64,000 nucleotides of DNA, taken from contig NZ_PJMW01000002.1 of NCBI RefSeq assembly GCF_002846365.1, forward strand, positions 5,456,001-5,520,000, written 5' to 3'. The notes beneath the pieces were generated by a model. That model did no database searches. It was not told where the DNA came from and worked only from the letters and a program-made list of their open reading frames with translations. The stretch comes from Nocardia fluminea (GTDB taxonomy: Bacteria; Actinomycetota; Actinomycetes; Mycobacteriales; Mycobacteriaceae). The position numbers were made by a program, and so were the translations under genes. This document shows, piece after piece, positions 26,193 through 34,886 of the stretch; positions within the stretch are counted from its first letter, which is position 1, and each line of letters begins with the position of its first letter.

Positions 26193-27236
26193 TCACAGCG
26201 GCGCCGGCGCCGCGTTCGTGAGCGTCGGCGTCCATCCCAGCTCGGGAGCGATCAGGTGCACGGTGTCGTGCAGGATCTGCTCGTAGTCCTCGCGATGGAA
26301 TTCGTAGGGTAGTTCCAGGCGCAGTTCGGAGGTTTGCGCGAGGACCGGGTCGGCCCGCAGTTGTTCCAGGATCTGCTCGGCGGTGCCGACGATGTCCGGC
26401 GCGAACAGGACTCGGCGTGTGCCCTGCGGGCCGAGGGTGCGGTCGTGGCGGCTCGCGGCGTAGGTGCGGTAGCGCTCGCGGGTGGCGTGGTCGGCACTGT
26501 CGAACGGCACGATCACGCGACCCACCGCGACGCGCGCGGGCCGGACGGGGTCGATCAGGCGGCGATAGTCCGCGATCAAGGTCAGCTGGGTCGTGGTGAA
26601 ATCGTCGCTCTGGTCGCCGAAAACGACGTTGCCGCTGAGCAGGTTCAGCCCGTTCCGCGCGGTCCAGTGCACGGACCGGACGCTCCCGCCGCCGTACCAC
26701 ACCCGATCGGCCAGGCCGGGACTGTGCGGCTGAAGCCGGGGGCGCTGGGTGTTGCCCGGAGAGTGGATGACGGTGTCCGCGTCGCCGAGGTAGTCGCCGC
26801 GCAGGTTCTCGAGCAGGCGGGCGACGCGGCCGTAGGACAGGTCGAAGCTGCGCCAGTCACCGTCGAAGACCAGGTCGCCGATGAGGTCCGCGTGCGGCGG
26901 GGTGCCCGCGCTGAAGCCGGGCTGCAGCCGCCCCTGCGACAGCACGTCGGCCAGCGACAGGTCCTCGGCCAGCCGGAACGGGCTCTCGTAGCCGATCGGA
27001 ATGACCGCGGCGCCCAGCTCCACTCGGCTGGTGCGCTGAGCGGCGGCAGCCAGGAAGACCGCCGCCGAGCCCACGCCGTGCTCGAGATGACGCTGCCGGA
27101 TCCACGCGCCGTCGAAACCCAGGCGTTCGCCGTACTCGAACAGTCGCAGCGTGTCCTCGAGACCGGCGTACGGATCGTCGTCGAGATAGTTGCCCGGCGT
27201 CAGGAACGCCAACGTGCTGATCCGCGGTGCGCTCAT
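26193..27236 (-). CDS. LLM-class flavin oxidoreductase, alkanal-monooxygenase-like
   Basis: 347 residues. The N-terminus (STLAFLTPGNYLDDDPYAGLEDTLRLFEY), GERLGFDGAWIRQRHLEHG and AAVIPIGYESPFRLAEDLS are those of bacterial-luciferase-type monooxygenases with a short barrel. The ATG at 27236 overlaps the stop of the DUF1684 gene (ATGA), so the two are translated together. It probably uses reduced FMN; substrate is unknown. Confidence 0.8.
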   Translation of the reverse strand: MSAPRISTLAFLTPGNYLDDDPYAGLEDTLRLFEYGERLGFDGAWIRQRHLEHGVGSAAVFLAAAAQRTSRVELGAAVIPIGYESPFRLAEDLSLADVLSQGRLQPGFSAGTPPHADLIGDLVFDGDWRSFDLSYGRVARLLENLRGDYLGDADTVIHSPGNTQRPRLQPHSPGLADRVWYGGGSVRSVHWTARNGLNLLSGNVVFGDQSDDFTTTQLTLIADYRRLIDPVRPARVAVGRVIVPFDSADHATRERYRTYAASRHDRTLGPQGTRRVLFAPDIVGTAEQILEQLRADPVLAQTSELRLELPYEFHREDYEQILHDTVHLIAPELGWTPTLTNAAPAPL

Positions 27237-28057
27237 CCCTGGCGCTCGTAGGGAATCTTCTCTCCTGCCTCGACCGCGATCGGGAGCCTGTTCTCGGCCG
27301 GCGGCAGCGGGCAGGTCGCCCGATCGGTGTAGGCGCACGGGAGGTTGACCGCCCGGTTGAAGTCGAGCACGACCGCGCCGTCGGCAGCGGGTGTGGGAAC
27401 CTGCACCACGCGATTCGCGGCGTAGGTCGTGACTCCCGAAGTGGTATCGGTGAACAGGACCGAGAGGTCGCCGGGGTTCTTGCCGGGGAATGCGGTCAGC
27501 CGCAGCGGTTGACCGTCGATCTCGAACTCGACCTGTCCGGGTGCGTCGTAGACGTGCTCGAGTCCTTCGACCGAAGCGCCGACGGTGGTCGGTCGCGGCT
27601 GTTCGAACCGGACATAGCGACCCGTCACCACCCACTTCGGATCCGGCGCGAACGCGGGCGTGCCCCGGAAGTCGGTGCGTAGCTGGTTGTTCGGATGGCG
27701 AGGGCGGACGATATCGTTGCCGCCACGGCGGGCGACTTCGATCACCGCGTCATCCCACACGGCATTCACCCCGTCGCGCTCGGCGATCGGGCCGAACTCG
27801 TATCGGCCGCGCACCGGCGTCCCGTCGATGACCAGTTCCTCACCCTCGTCGAGGGTCACCACCACACCGTCGACGCCGGTGGACCAGGTGCCGGGCGCGT
27901 CGGTGAACCGCTGCGGGGTTTCGGTGAGCCAGTGCAGGTTCGTAATCGCCAGGAATCCGTGCCGATCGGCCAGGCGCGCCTCCTGCTGACTGTGCCACTG
28001 CTGCCATTCGGCGGTGAAAGCATCTACCTCGGCGACCTGGGTTTCCTGTGTTGCCAT
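27233..28057 (-). CDS. DUF1684 protein
   Basis: 274 residues. The C-terminal signature FNRAVNLPCAYTDRATCPLPPAENRLPIAVEAGEK is that of DUF1684, a family of unknown function found across actinobacteria and bacteroidetes. The N-terminal half (WHSQQEARLADRHGFLAITNLHWL) is also typical. No signal peptide is seen. The start is the ATG at 28057; an in-frame codon at 28078 is less likely. Coupling to an LLM oxidoreductase suggests a role in the same unknown oxidation. Confidence 0.85.
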   Translation of the reverse strand: MATQETQVAEVDAFTAEWQQWHSQQEARLADRHGFLAITNLHWLTETPQRFTDAPGTWSTGVDGVVVTLDEGEELVIDGTPVRGRYEFGPIAERDGVNAVWDDAVIEVARRGGNDIVRPRHPNNQLRTDFRGTPAFAPDPKWVVTGRYVRFEQPRPTTVGASVEGLEHVYDAPGQVEFEIDGQPLRLTAFPGKNPGDLSVLFTDTTSGVTTYAANRVVQVPTPAADGAVVLDFNRAVNLPCAYTDRATCPLPPAENRLPIAVEAGEKIPYERQG

Positions 28058-28174
28058 GGCATCGATACAACGCGACACCGGGGCCGGCGAACAGAATCGC
28101 GCTCAGCCCGAACGCAATTCACCCGCCCACGTGGCCGTTCTCGGCGCCGGCATCGGACTCGACTGAGTCTCCCG

Positions 28175-28774
28175 CTATCCGGGGAGCTGGTCGAGCATCT
28201 GCGCCCAGCGCAGGGTGACCTGCTCGCGTCGGCGGGCGTCATCGCCGAGGAGCCCAGCCAAGCCGAGTCCGCGTGCGCTGTCGAGGAACGCCTGGATGGT
28301 GGCGCGGATCGTCGGGTCCCGGCCGTCCAGACCGAGCAGGTCGACGGCAGTCCAGAAGATCTTCGCGCCTGTCTCGGCTTCCATGGCCGCCACGCGTGGC
28401 CGCAGTACAGGATCCGCGGCGGCGGCCACGCACAGCTGGAGGGTCGCGGCGAAGGCAGGGCCCTGGTGGTAGTCGACGATCATGCGGACCACCTCCAGGG
28501 TTCGATCGGCACTGGCGGGCAGGTCTTCGGCGACGGTATGAAATTCGCTGATCCGGGTATCCAGCAGATGCTGGATCGCGGCGCCCAGCATGCCCTCACG
28601 GTCGGTGAAGTGATGTTGCACAGCCCCTCGGGTGACGCCGGCGCGTTTGGTCACGTCACTGACCGAGGTCCCCGTCCAGCCTCGCTCGGCCAGCGCGGCC
28701 GCGGCAGCCTCGAGGATGCGTTGGCGGGTCGCGTTTCCACGCTCCTGCCGCAGGTGCCCCGAGCTCGTTATCAC
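28175..28774 (-). CDS. TetR-family regulator
   Basis: About 199 residues from the GTG at 28774. HTH: NATRQRILEAAAAALAERGWTGTSVSDVTKRAGVTRGAVQHHFTDREGML. The start is uncertain: in-frame TTG (28891) and ATG (28873, 28861) codons would add an arginine-rich tail. It lies 117 bp upstream of DUF1684 on the same strand and is divergent from an SDR gene, so it may control either or both. A weak palindrome with GTCA and TGAC arms lies at 28887-28900. Confidence 0.85.
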   Translation of the reverse strand: MITSSGHLRQERGNATRQRILEAAAAALAERGWTGTSVSDVTKRAGVTRGAVQHHFTDREGMLGAAIQHLLDTRISEFHTVAEDLPASADRTLEVVRMIVDYHQGPAFAATLQLCVAAAADPVLRPRVAAMEAETGAKIFWTAVDLLGLDGRDPTIRATIQAFLDSARGLGLAGLLGDDARRREQVTLRWAQMLDQLPG

Positions 28775-28933
28775 CAGGTCGACTGTAGTGAACCGCGAGA
28801 TCTCGCTGGTGGGGCGACCCGGTCGAGAGCGGCGCCGCGACGGTACGGCGTGGGCTAACATGTGCAGGCGCATGGATGATCGAATGGTCAACAGAATGAC
28901 ATAACCGCACGTAGAACCGTATTAGTCCTGTAC

Positions 28934-28961
28934 TTCATGCGCGAAACCATGCACATATAGA
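28934..28961 (+). promoter_or_regulatory. Candidate promoter of the SDR gene
   Basis: TTCATG and TATAGA are separated by 16 bp and lie about 50 bp before the GTG at 29008. The region is AT-richer than its surroundings. Inference from pattern only. Confidence 0.35.
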
Positions 28962-29007
28962 TGGAGTGTGAACGTAGGCTGTGGTGGTCAATCGGGGAGC
29001 AAGGCGC

Positions 29008-29874
29008 GTGAACAAGCCGTTGAAGGGGCACACCGTGCTGATGTCCGGCGGCACGCGCGGCACGGGGTTGGCCATCGCCCGCGCCATCGCGCGGCAGGGG
29101 GCGAACATCGCCCTGCTCGCTGACGCTCACGACGGGTTGCACTCGTCCGGAGCCGGCCCGGTCGACCCCGCCGCCGGGGTGGACACCGCCGCGGCGGTGG
29201 TCGAGGCCGCGGGAGGGCAGGCGCTGGCGCTGGTGTGTGACGTCCGGGACGCGGACCGCTTACGCGAAGCCGTCGACGTCACAGTGGATCGATTCGGAGG
29301 GATCGACATCGTGATCACCGATGCCGAGGCGATCGACGGACCCGATACCGAGCATTCGCGGCTCAGCTTCGAGCAGCGGCAGCAGATTCAGCTGCGCGGC
29401 GCGTATCTGACGATCCGCGCGGCGATCGCGCACCTGCGGAAATCCCGGAATCCGCACATCCTGTCGTTGTCACCGCCGCTGAGCCCGGCCGAGAAGCGGG
29501 TCGGTGACCGTTCGCCGTCCAAGCTCGCCGAGTACGGAATGACCTTGCTCATGCTCGGTTTCGCCTCCGAGTTGCGCGAGGACGGCATCGGCGTGAACTG
29601 CCTGTGGCCGCACACCGCTGCCGCCGCACCGCGCACTCGCTCAGCCGTCGAAGAAGCGGCCGAGGCTGCGATCATGGCCGCTGCCGTCGGGCTCGTCCTT
29701 TCCGGCCGGGCCGCGACCACGACCGGAAACACCTACCTCGACGTCGAAGTTCTCGCCGAGTACGGCATCACCGATCTATCCCGATACACCCGCGAAGCTG
29801 CCCCTTCCCTCGATGTCGCATGGCCCCCGTCCGGCTTGACCGCACCGGGGGCGCAACGCTTTTCGGCAGAATGA
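29008..29874 (+). CDS. SDR-fold protein lacking catalytic residues (HSDL2-like pseudoenzyme)
   Basis: 288 residues. The Rossmann motif SGGTRGTG (13-20) is intact, as is the region around the catalytic Ser (LSLSPP, Ser155). By alignment with the paralogue at 50718-51548 over the shared EYGMTLL/KYGMTLL block, the catalytic Tyr is Ser171 and the Lys is Glu175, and the structural NNAS motif reads TDAE (104-107). It should bind a dinucleotide but is unlikely to catalyse normal SDR chemistry. The frame is intact, so it is not simply decayed. GGGGAG lies 8 nt before the GTG. Confidence 0.8.
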   Translation: MNKPLKGHTVLMSGGTRGTGLAIARAIARQGANIALLADAHDGLHSSGAGPVDPAAGVDTAAAVVEAAGGQALALVCDVRDADRLREAVDVTVDRFGGIDIVITDAEAIDGPDTEHSRLSFEQRQQIQLRGAYLTIRAAIAHLRKSRNPHILSLSPPLSPAEKRVGDRSPSKLAEYGMTLLMLGFASELREDGIGVNCLWPHTAAAAPRTRSAVEEAAEAAIMAAAVGLVLSGRAATTTGNTYLDVEVLAEYGITDLSRYTREAAPSLDVAWPPSGLTAPGAQRFSAE

Positions 29875-29892
29875 TGCTTCGGTGGCGGCCGC

Positions 29893-30306
29893 TTACGCGG
29901 CGGGGGAGAGGAAGGTCGATCGCTCGAACTCGCGGTGACGCACCGCGTGGACGAACGCGGTGTATTCGAGGTGGTCGAAGAAGAGCCTGGCGGTTCCGGC
30001 CGCGGCCCGGCATGCGGGCGCGGCGCTGAATTCGTAGAGCCCGTCGGCTCCCCGAGTGACTGTCAATGCCCCACGGATGGGCCGGTCTGCTCGGATCGCG
30101 GCCTGCAGGGCCTCGAACTGATGGTGGTCGAGGGTCAGGCATTCCTCGAGCGGGACAGGACGTGCCGCGGTGGCGACCGGGTGCGCGAGTTTGTCGTCCC
30201 AGAGCAGGGTGCGGTGGTTGTCGCGGTAGACCATCACGCACGCCTGTTGCGGAGAACTGGCGGCCGCTTTACGGAAGTGGGCGGCGGGCGGTGTGGATAA
30301 CGACAT
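29893..30306 (-). CDS. DUF397-like protein
   Basis: 137 residues. The C-terminus (RLFFDHLEYTAFVHAVRHREFE) matches the end of DUF397 (LxFTxxEWxAFxxGVRxGEFD). The N-terminal half (FRKAAASSPQQACVMVYRD ... LTLDHHQFEALQAAI) looks like a degenerate first copy, so it may be a double DUF397. These small proteins accompany HTH-DUF5753 regulators in actinobacteria, as here. AAAGGATC precedes the ATG. Confidence 0.65.
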   Translation of the reverse strand: MSLSTPPAAHFRKAAASSPQQACVMVYRDNHRTLLWDDKLAHPVATAARPVPLEECLTLDHHQFEALQAAIRADRPIRGALTVTRGADGLYEFSAAPACRAAAGTARLFFDHLEYTAFVHAVRHREFERSTFLSPAA

Positions 30307-30324
30307 GGTTGATCCTTTCGAACA

Positions 30325-30352
30325 GCGCTGCCGGCGACGGTGCCGGCAGCGC
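30325..30352. terminator. Hairpin between the methyltransferase and DUF397 genes
   Basis: GCGCTGCCGGC and GCCGGCAGCGC form a perfect 11-bp stem around a 6-nt loop. It lies between two same-strand genes, so it could end or attenuate the upstream transcript, or mark an RNA processing site. Confidence 0.5.
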
Positions 30353-30361
30353 GGGCGCACG

Positions 30362-31186
30362 CTAGGGCAGGCTGCCGATAGCGGCGAAATTGCAGGGGCG
30401 GGCGTAGTCGTCGTGGTCGATCGGCTGCTCGGGTCGCCAGTCCGTGGCGTAGGTGATACCCGGGTCGGCGATGGTCCATCCGTCGAAGAAGGTCTGGAAC
30501 TGCGCGCGGGTGCGCAGGGTGACCGGTGTGCTGGCATCGGTGAAGACCGCGGCGCCGGCGGCGACCTGCGCTTTGATCTCCGCGCCCGCGTCTTCGAGGG
30601 ACACATGCGTCATCGCGATGTGGCTACCGGGGGCGAGGGCATCGCGCAGGTGCGCGACGATCTTGGCGGGCTCGCTGGCGTCGGTGACCCAGGGCAGCAC
30701 CGAAACCAGCAGCAGCCCAACAGGTTCGGAGAAGTCGATCAGGCGTTGAGTATCGGGGTGGGCGAGGATACGGGCGGGCTCGCGCAGATCGGCGTCGACC
30801 ATCGTCGCGGTGTCGGTGACGCCTTGTTCACGTAGCAGGTCGCGAGCCCGGTTGATCGCTTCCTCGTCGTTGTCGACGTAGACGACGCGCGAGTCGGGCG
30901 CGATTTCGCGCGCGACCTCGTGGGTGTTGCCACCGGTCGGCAGACCGGACCCGATATCGAGGAACTGGCGGATTCCGGTGCCGGCCATGTAGCGCACGGC
31001 GCGGGCGAGGAACCGGCGATTGTGCTGGGCCCACAACGGATAGAAGGGGATGTCGTTGTAGAGCCGATGAATGAAGGGCAGGTCCGATTCGAAGATCACC
31101 TCGCCGGTGATCATGTGGTGATAGATGCGCGCGGAGCTGGGTTTGTTGGTGTCGATCGGACGGGGCTCGAAGTCGCTGTCGGACAT
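30362..31186 (-). CDS. SAM-dependent methyltransferase, DUF574 family
   Basis: 274 residues. DUF574 start (IDTNKPSSARIYHHMITG), HNRRFLARAVRYMAGTGIRQFLDIGSGLPTGGNTHEVA (SAM motif I at GSG) and VVYVDNDEEAINRARDLL (acidic motif II). Widespread in Streptomyces and Nocardia next to HTH-DUF5753/DUF397 genes; the substrate is not known. It lies 32 bp downstream of the HTH-DUF5753 gene. Confidence 0.9.
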   Translation of the reverse strand: MSDSDFEPRPIDTNKPSSARIYHHMITGEVIFESDLPFIHRLYNDIPFYPLWAQHNRRFLARAVRYMAGTGIRQFLDIGSGLPTGGNTHEVAREIAPDSRVVYVDNDEEAINRARDLLREQGVTDTATMVDADLREPARILAHPDTQRLIDFSEPVGLLLVSVLPWVTDASEPAKIVAHLRDALAPGSHIAMTHVSLEDAGAEIKAQVAAGAAVFTDASTPVTLRTRAQFQTFFDGWTIADPGITYATDWRPEQPIDHDDYARPCNFAAIGSLP

Positions 31187-31218
31187 CGTGTTTCCTCTGC
31201 GGTTGCGGTGGGGCCGGT

Positions 31219-32112
31219 CTAGCGCTGGATGGTGGGACGGCTGCGGAGGCCGCGGACGAGGTGCTCCATGAACTGGCGTGAGTCGTGGGGGCTCAAAGCG
31301 GTCATCGCCAACCGGTTGAAGATCTTGTCCCGGATACCGACGGCGGGTTTGTCGTCGATGTAGCGGATCTCGCCCTGGGCTTCGACGACCGCCATCTCGA
31401 GATCGCCCGCGGCGCCAGGGGAGGGCACGCGAACCAGGATGTAGCGGTCCTCCATGCCCGCGCCGGGGGCTTGGTGGGTGAAGGGCATGACCTGGATCTG
31501 GATATTGGGGCGGGTGGCCAGCTCGAGCAGATGGGTGATCTGGTCGAGCATCACCGCGTCCCCGCCATAGGTGCGGCGCAGGCAGGATTCGGACAGGATC
31601 GCGTGGAACTCCGGTGCTCCCCGCTCGAGCAGGATTCGCTGACGCGCCACGCGGGCTCGCACGTAGTCGTCGACGGTGACCGCGCCCGGGTCGTCGGGGT
31701 CGGGTTGCAAGGGTTCGTGCAGCGCGCGGATATAGCTCTCGTGCTGGAGCAAGCCGGGAACGATTTCGGCAGCGGTTTCCCGTAGTCGATCCGCCACGGC
31801 CTCGAGATCGACGAGTAGGCGCAGTTCCTCGATGTAGGCGCGGCGGTACCCGGAGTTCCAGAAGCCGCGACGGTGGCTGTCCTCGCGGAGATCGAGCAGG
31901 ATCGCGATGTAGTCGTCGTCGGCGACGCCGAGCTGCCTGACCAGATCGTCGAGCGCCTGGGCGCTCAGGTTTCCGGTGCCGCTGATCACCGAAGCGATAC
32001 GCGACTGGCTGACCCCGATCATCTTCCCCGCGTCCACCTGGGTGGTTCGAGATCGGCGCAGGAGCGCGTCGATCTCTCGACCTAGCAGCACTTTTCGTGC
32101 GGTTCGTGCCAT
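31219..32112 (-). CDS. XRE-family HTH regulator with DUF5753 domain
   Basis: 297 residues. An N-terminal helix-turn-helix (TQVDAGKMIGVSQSRIASVISG, about 24-45) is followed by the DUF5753 domain: AEIVPGLLQHESYIRALHEP, VTVDDYVRARVARQRILLERGAPEFHAILSESCLRR and IQIQVMPFTHQAPGAGMEDRYILVRV. Such proteins resemble Scr1-type antitoxin-like regulators paired with DUF397 proteins. It is divergent from the HTH-TPR regulator and shares a palindrome-rich gap. The ATG at 32112 matches the start of homology. Confidence 0.9.
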   Translation of the reverse strand: MARTARKVLLGREIDALLRRSRTTQVDAGKMIGVSQSRIASVISGTGNLSAQALDDLVRQLGVADDDYIAILLDLREDSHRRGFWNSGYRRAYIEELRLLVDLEAVADRLRETAAEIVPGLLQHESYIRALHEPLQPDPDDPGAVTVDDYVRARVARQRILLERGAPEFHAILSESCLRRTYGGDAVMLDQITHLLELATRPNIQIQVMPFTHQAPGAGMEDRYILVRVPSPGAAGDLEMAVVEAQGEIRYIDDKPAVGIRDKIFNRLAMTALSPHDSRQFMEHLVRGLRSRPTIQR

Positions 32113-32163
32113 GGATCCCACCGTATCGGGCTGCTGGGCGGCGGACGCCACCTGTTTCGCAAT

Positions 32164-32198
32164 CCTGATTATCAGGTTAGATTATCAACCACGATAAT
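32164..32198. promoter_or_regulatory. Two AT-rich palindromes between divergent regulators
   Basis: CCTGAT-T-ATCAGG (32164-32176) and ATTATC-6 bp-GATAAT (32181-32198) lie in the 157-bp gap between the HTH-DUF5753 and HTH-TPR genes. Their AT content stands out from the GC-rich surroundings. They could be operators for either regulator. Confidence 0.5.
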
Positions 32199-32269
32199 TT
32201 GGCGAACAAGTCGAAGGGTGTATCCGAACTGCGACATACCTTGCGGCGCAAGAAGAGTGGGGCCCACTC

Positions 32270-33727
32270 ATGGACGTCACCGACCCCGACACCCTCCGCG
32301 GCACTCTCGATGCCGGAGCAGCGAACAGCTGGGGGCAGCGACTTCGGACCTATCGTCGCGCTCGATTAGGGCTCAGCCGTGGGGATTTCGCCGAGTTGAT
32401 CAACGACCGGGCTCGCCGCGACCGTGTCAACGTCGCGTGCTCGGAACGGCACGTCGCGCGCTGGGAACTCGGCGAGGTCCGCAGGCCGAGCAAGTCCTAT
32501 CGTGTTGTGCTCGCCGCGCTCGGCGCACCGGTTCCCGAGGTCGGGACTGTGCTGTCGTCGCCGGGCCCGAATCCCGGGTTCGCCCGCGAAGTGGCGGCAC
32601 GTACTCCCGAATTCGTCGGTGCCGGTGCGCGTCGCGACGCGGATGCGACTCTGCTGGAGGCACTCGCGACCGCCGTTGTCGGTTCCGCGGACATCCTGAC
32701 ACCCTGGTTACCTACCCTCGATATTTCCGAGAAGGCTTGCGACGCACAGGGTCTCGACCTCGATGCCGTGCGCCGCGCCACTTCGGGGTTGCGGGAACGC
32801 GACCAGCGACACGGTGGTGGGTCGGTCGCCCGCACCGCTGTCGATCTCCTGAAATCGACGACCGCGCTGCTGGCCGGCTACCGCGGTCACACGACACTCG
32901 CCCACGCGTTGCTGGTCGCCACCGCCGACCTGGCCCGCCTGATCGGCTGGGCCTACCACGACATCGGTGATCAGCATCGTGCCCGCCAATACGCGACGAT
33001 GGCGTTGGTATCGGCGCGGCGAGCGGGCGCGGACAGTCTCGTCGCGTCGACGCTCTACGTTCTGGGGCGGATCAGCTTGAGCGAACGCGACCCGCGCGTC
33101 GCCCTGCGGATGTTCCAACTCGGCCAGCTGCCCGCCCAGGACGCCACCGGCGGTGGGGAATCTGCCCGCCTCTATACCAATGAGGCTTGGGCGCACGCCA
33201 TGATGGGCGACGTCGGCCGGATGCGGACCGCGCTCGCCCGCGCCGAGGACGAGATCGCCCGGGTCGCGGACGCTCCCATCGACCCGTGGACCCGCGTGTT
33301 CTTCACCCCGGGAGAGTTCACCGGTATGCGATCGGTGATCTACAACGAGTACGCCCTGACAGCGCGCGGGCAGACCGCGCAACACTACACAGCCGAAGCG
33401 GTCGACGCCGCGCGCGCCTCGTTGGCGGCGTCCACACCGGGACGCCCCGCCCGCAGCATTCTGTTCGACAACATCACGATCGCCACGGGCACCTTCCGGC
33501 TCGGCCAGATCGATGACGCGGTCTCCTTCGCGACGGCGTGCCTGGAAATGACCGGTCAGGTCGACAGCGGGCGAGTCGGCGAGCGGCTGGGCCAGCTGGT
33601 GCAGGCCGCGACGCTCGCGTCCTCGCGCTCCGATGTGCGCGATCTCTGTCAGACGATCCGGCGGGCCGTCCGCGCCACCCGGCACGCTCCGCGCCCCATG
33701 ACCGAACACCGCCTCGCGACCGCGTAG
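32270..33727 (+). CDS. HTH regulator with TPR-like C-terminal domain
   Basis: 485 residues. An N-terminal XRE-like HTH (WGQRLRTYRRARLGLSRGDFAELIND ... CSERHVARWELGEVRRPS, about 21-78) is followed by helical repeats typical of Streptomyces/Nocardia TPR regulators (LAHALLVATADLARLIGWAYHDIGDQHRARQYATMAL, ADSLVASTLYVLGRIS, ARLYTNEAWAHAMMGD). Such proteins may bind peptides or partner proteins. Start is the ATG at 32270. Divergent from the HTH-DUF5753 cassette and followed by a DUF4254-like gene. Confidence 0.85.
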   Translation: MDVTDPDTLRGTLDAGAANSWGQRLRTYRRARLGLSRGDFAELINDRARRDRVNVACSERHVARWELGEVRRPSKSYRVVLAALGAPVPEVGTVLSSPGPNPGFAREVAARTPEFVGAGARRDADATLLEALATAVVGSADILTPWLPTLDISEKACDAQGLDLDAVRRATSGLRERDQRHGGGSVARTAVDLLKSTTALLAGYRGHTTLAHALLVATADLARLIGWAYHDIGDQHRARQYATMALVSARRAGADSLVASTLYVLGRISLSERDPRVALRMFQLGQLPAQDATGGGESARLYTNEAWAHAMMGDVGRMRTALARAEDEIARVADAPIDPWTRVFFTPGEFTGMRSVIYNEYALTARGQTAQHYTAEAVDAARASLAASTPGRPARSILFDNITIATGTFRLGQIDDAVSFATACLEMTGQVDSGRVGERLGQLVQAATLASSRSDVRDLCQTIRRAVRATRHAPRPMTEHRLATA

Positions 33728-33881
33728 CAATGCCGAGGCAACTCGACGATGTCATCCCCACGCCGCGGCATTTACGACATGCCCTGTCGAATGTCATTGT
33801 CGCAGAGATTATTCGGCGCTGTAATCAGGTCATGACTACGACGACGCCGAGACGTGGCCATCGGGCAATGGGCACACGCCG

Positions 33882-34436
33882 GTGAGCCGGGTGTGTGTAG
33901 CAGTGACGCACGCAGGCGGCTCCGCCGCGAAGCCCGACGGCCGTGCCGTGGACGACACCCGGGCACGGACCCCGGAGGGATTATTGGAGGCCCGTCAGTT
34001 ACTGCTCGCCGTCGCCGGGAATCTGCAGGGCGGGTCACCGTTGATCGGATGGGCGCGCGAGCTGGCGGATCTGCACGCGACCCTGTTCACCGCATCGGTG
34101 TCGACCACCCGCCGGCCCACCGACTTCGACGCCCCCGCCACCAGCGGCCGGATCAACACCGTCATCGGCCTGATCGACGAGTGGTCGGCCTGCCACCTTC
34201 CTCGCCCCACCTCGGGCCGCCGCCACACCCACTCCCTGGGCGAGGTGATCAGCCACGTAGCCGACACCTACACCCACGTTCAATGGACACTGCGCCACAC
34301 CAAAAGCGCCGAACACCAGCACCACGCCGCCCTGCGCTTCGCTCAAGTCCAGGAAGGCTACGCCGACCTGGTCGAGGAAATTCGAGCCTTACGCGTCGCC
34401 CTGCCACTGGGGCGCGGCAACCAACCGGCCTTATAG
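33882..34436 (+). CDS. DUF4254-like protein
   Basis: 184 residues, mostly helical: LLEARQLLLAVAGNLQGGSPLIGWARELADLHATLF, GRINTVIGLIDEWSACHLPRP and HTHSLGEVISHVADTYTHV. This matches the pattern of DUF4254 proteins, which often lie beside HTH-TPR regulators in actinobacteria; function is unknown. The GTG at 33882 lacks a strong ribosome site, and an in-frame GTG about 22 codons later is possible. Confidence 0.6.
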   Translation: MSRVCVAVTHAGGSAAKPDGRAVDDTRARTPEGLLEARQLLLAVAGNLQGGSPLIGWARELADLHATLFTASVSTTRRPTDFDAPATSGRINTVIGLIDEWSACHLPRPTSGRRHTHSLGEVISHVADTYTHVQWTLRHTKSAEHQHHAALRFAQVQEGYADLVEEIRALRVALPLGRGNQPAL

Positions 34437-34502
34437 ACGGTCAAATCGCGTGGGTCCGATCGCTGACTCGGCCGACGGCGACAGCGTCGTGGGTGCCGGG
34501 CG

Positions 34503-34886
34503 CTACGGCCTGGCCTGCCCGCCACGGCCGGCCTCTGCCCGGTCGACCAACGCGGCGATCTCGTCGGCGAAACCAGACCACAGCGCACGCGGCAGGCTGT
34601 GCCCCATCCCTTCTACGGTGACGAGTTTCGCGCCGGGAACGGCGGCGGCGGTGGCCTGTCCACCGCTGACGTCGAACGCCAGATCTGCCGTGCCGTGGAT
34701 GACCAGCGTGGGTTGCCGTGATCCGGCCAACTGTTCGGTCCGGTCGCCGGAGACGATGACCGCGACCATCTGACGCATCATGCCCTCGAAATCGAGGCCA
34801 CGATCGAAGGTGCGGGCGGCGGTTTCGGCGACCGCGGCCGCGTCGAATTCGAAACCGGGGGAGGCGAGCGCCCGTGCGGCGCGCAC
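34503..34886 (-). pseudogene. Alpha/beta-hydrolase remnant, C-terminal part
   Basis: 127 readable residues cover only the C-terminal third of an alpha/beta hydrolase: FEFDAAAVAETAARTFDRG (cap region), PTLVIHGTADLAFD with the acid residue, and VEGMGHSLP with the catalytic His. The nucleophile elbow and the whole N-terminal half are missing, and a stop interrupts the frame about 14 codons upstream of 34886. Its 5' end abuts a kinase remnant on the other strand, so a deletion probably fused two genes. Confidence 0.7.
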
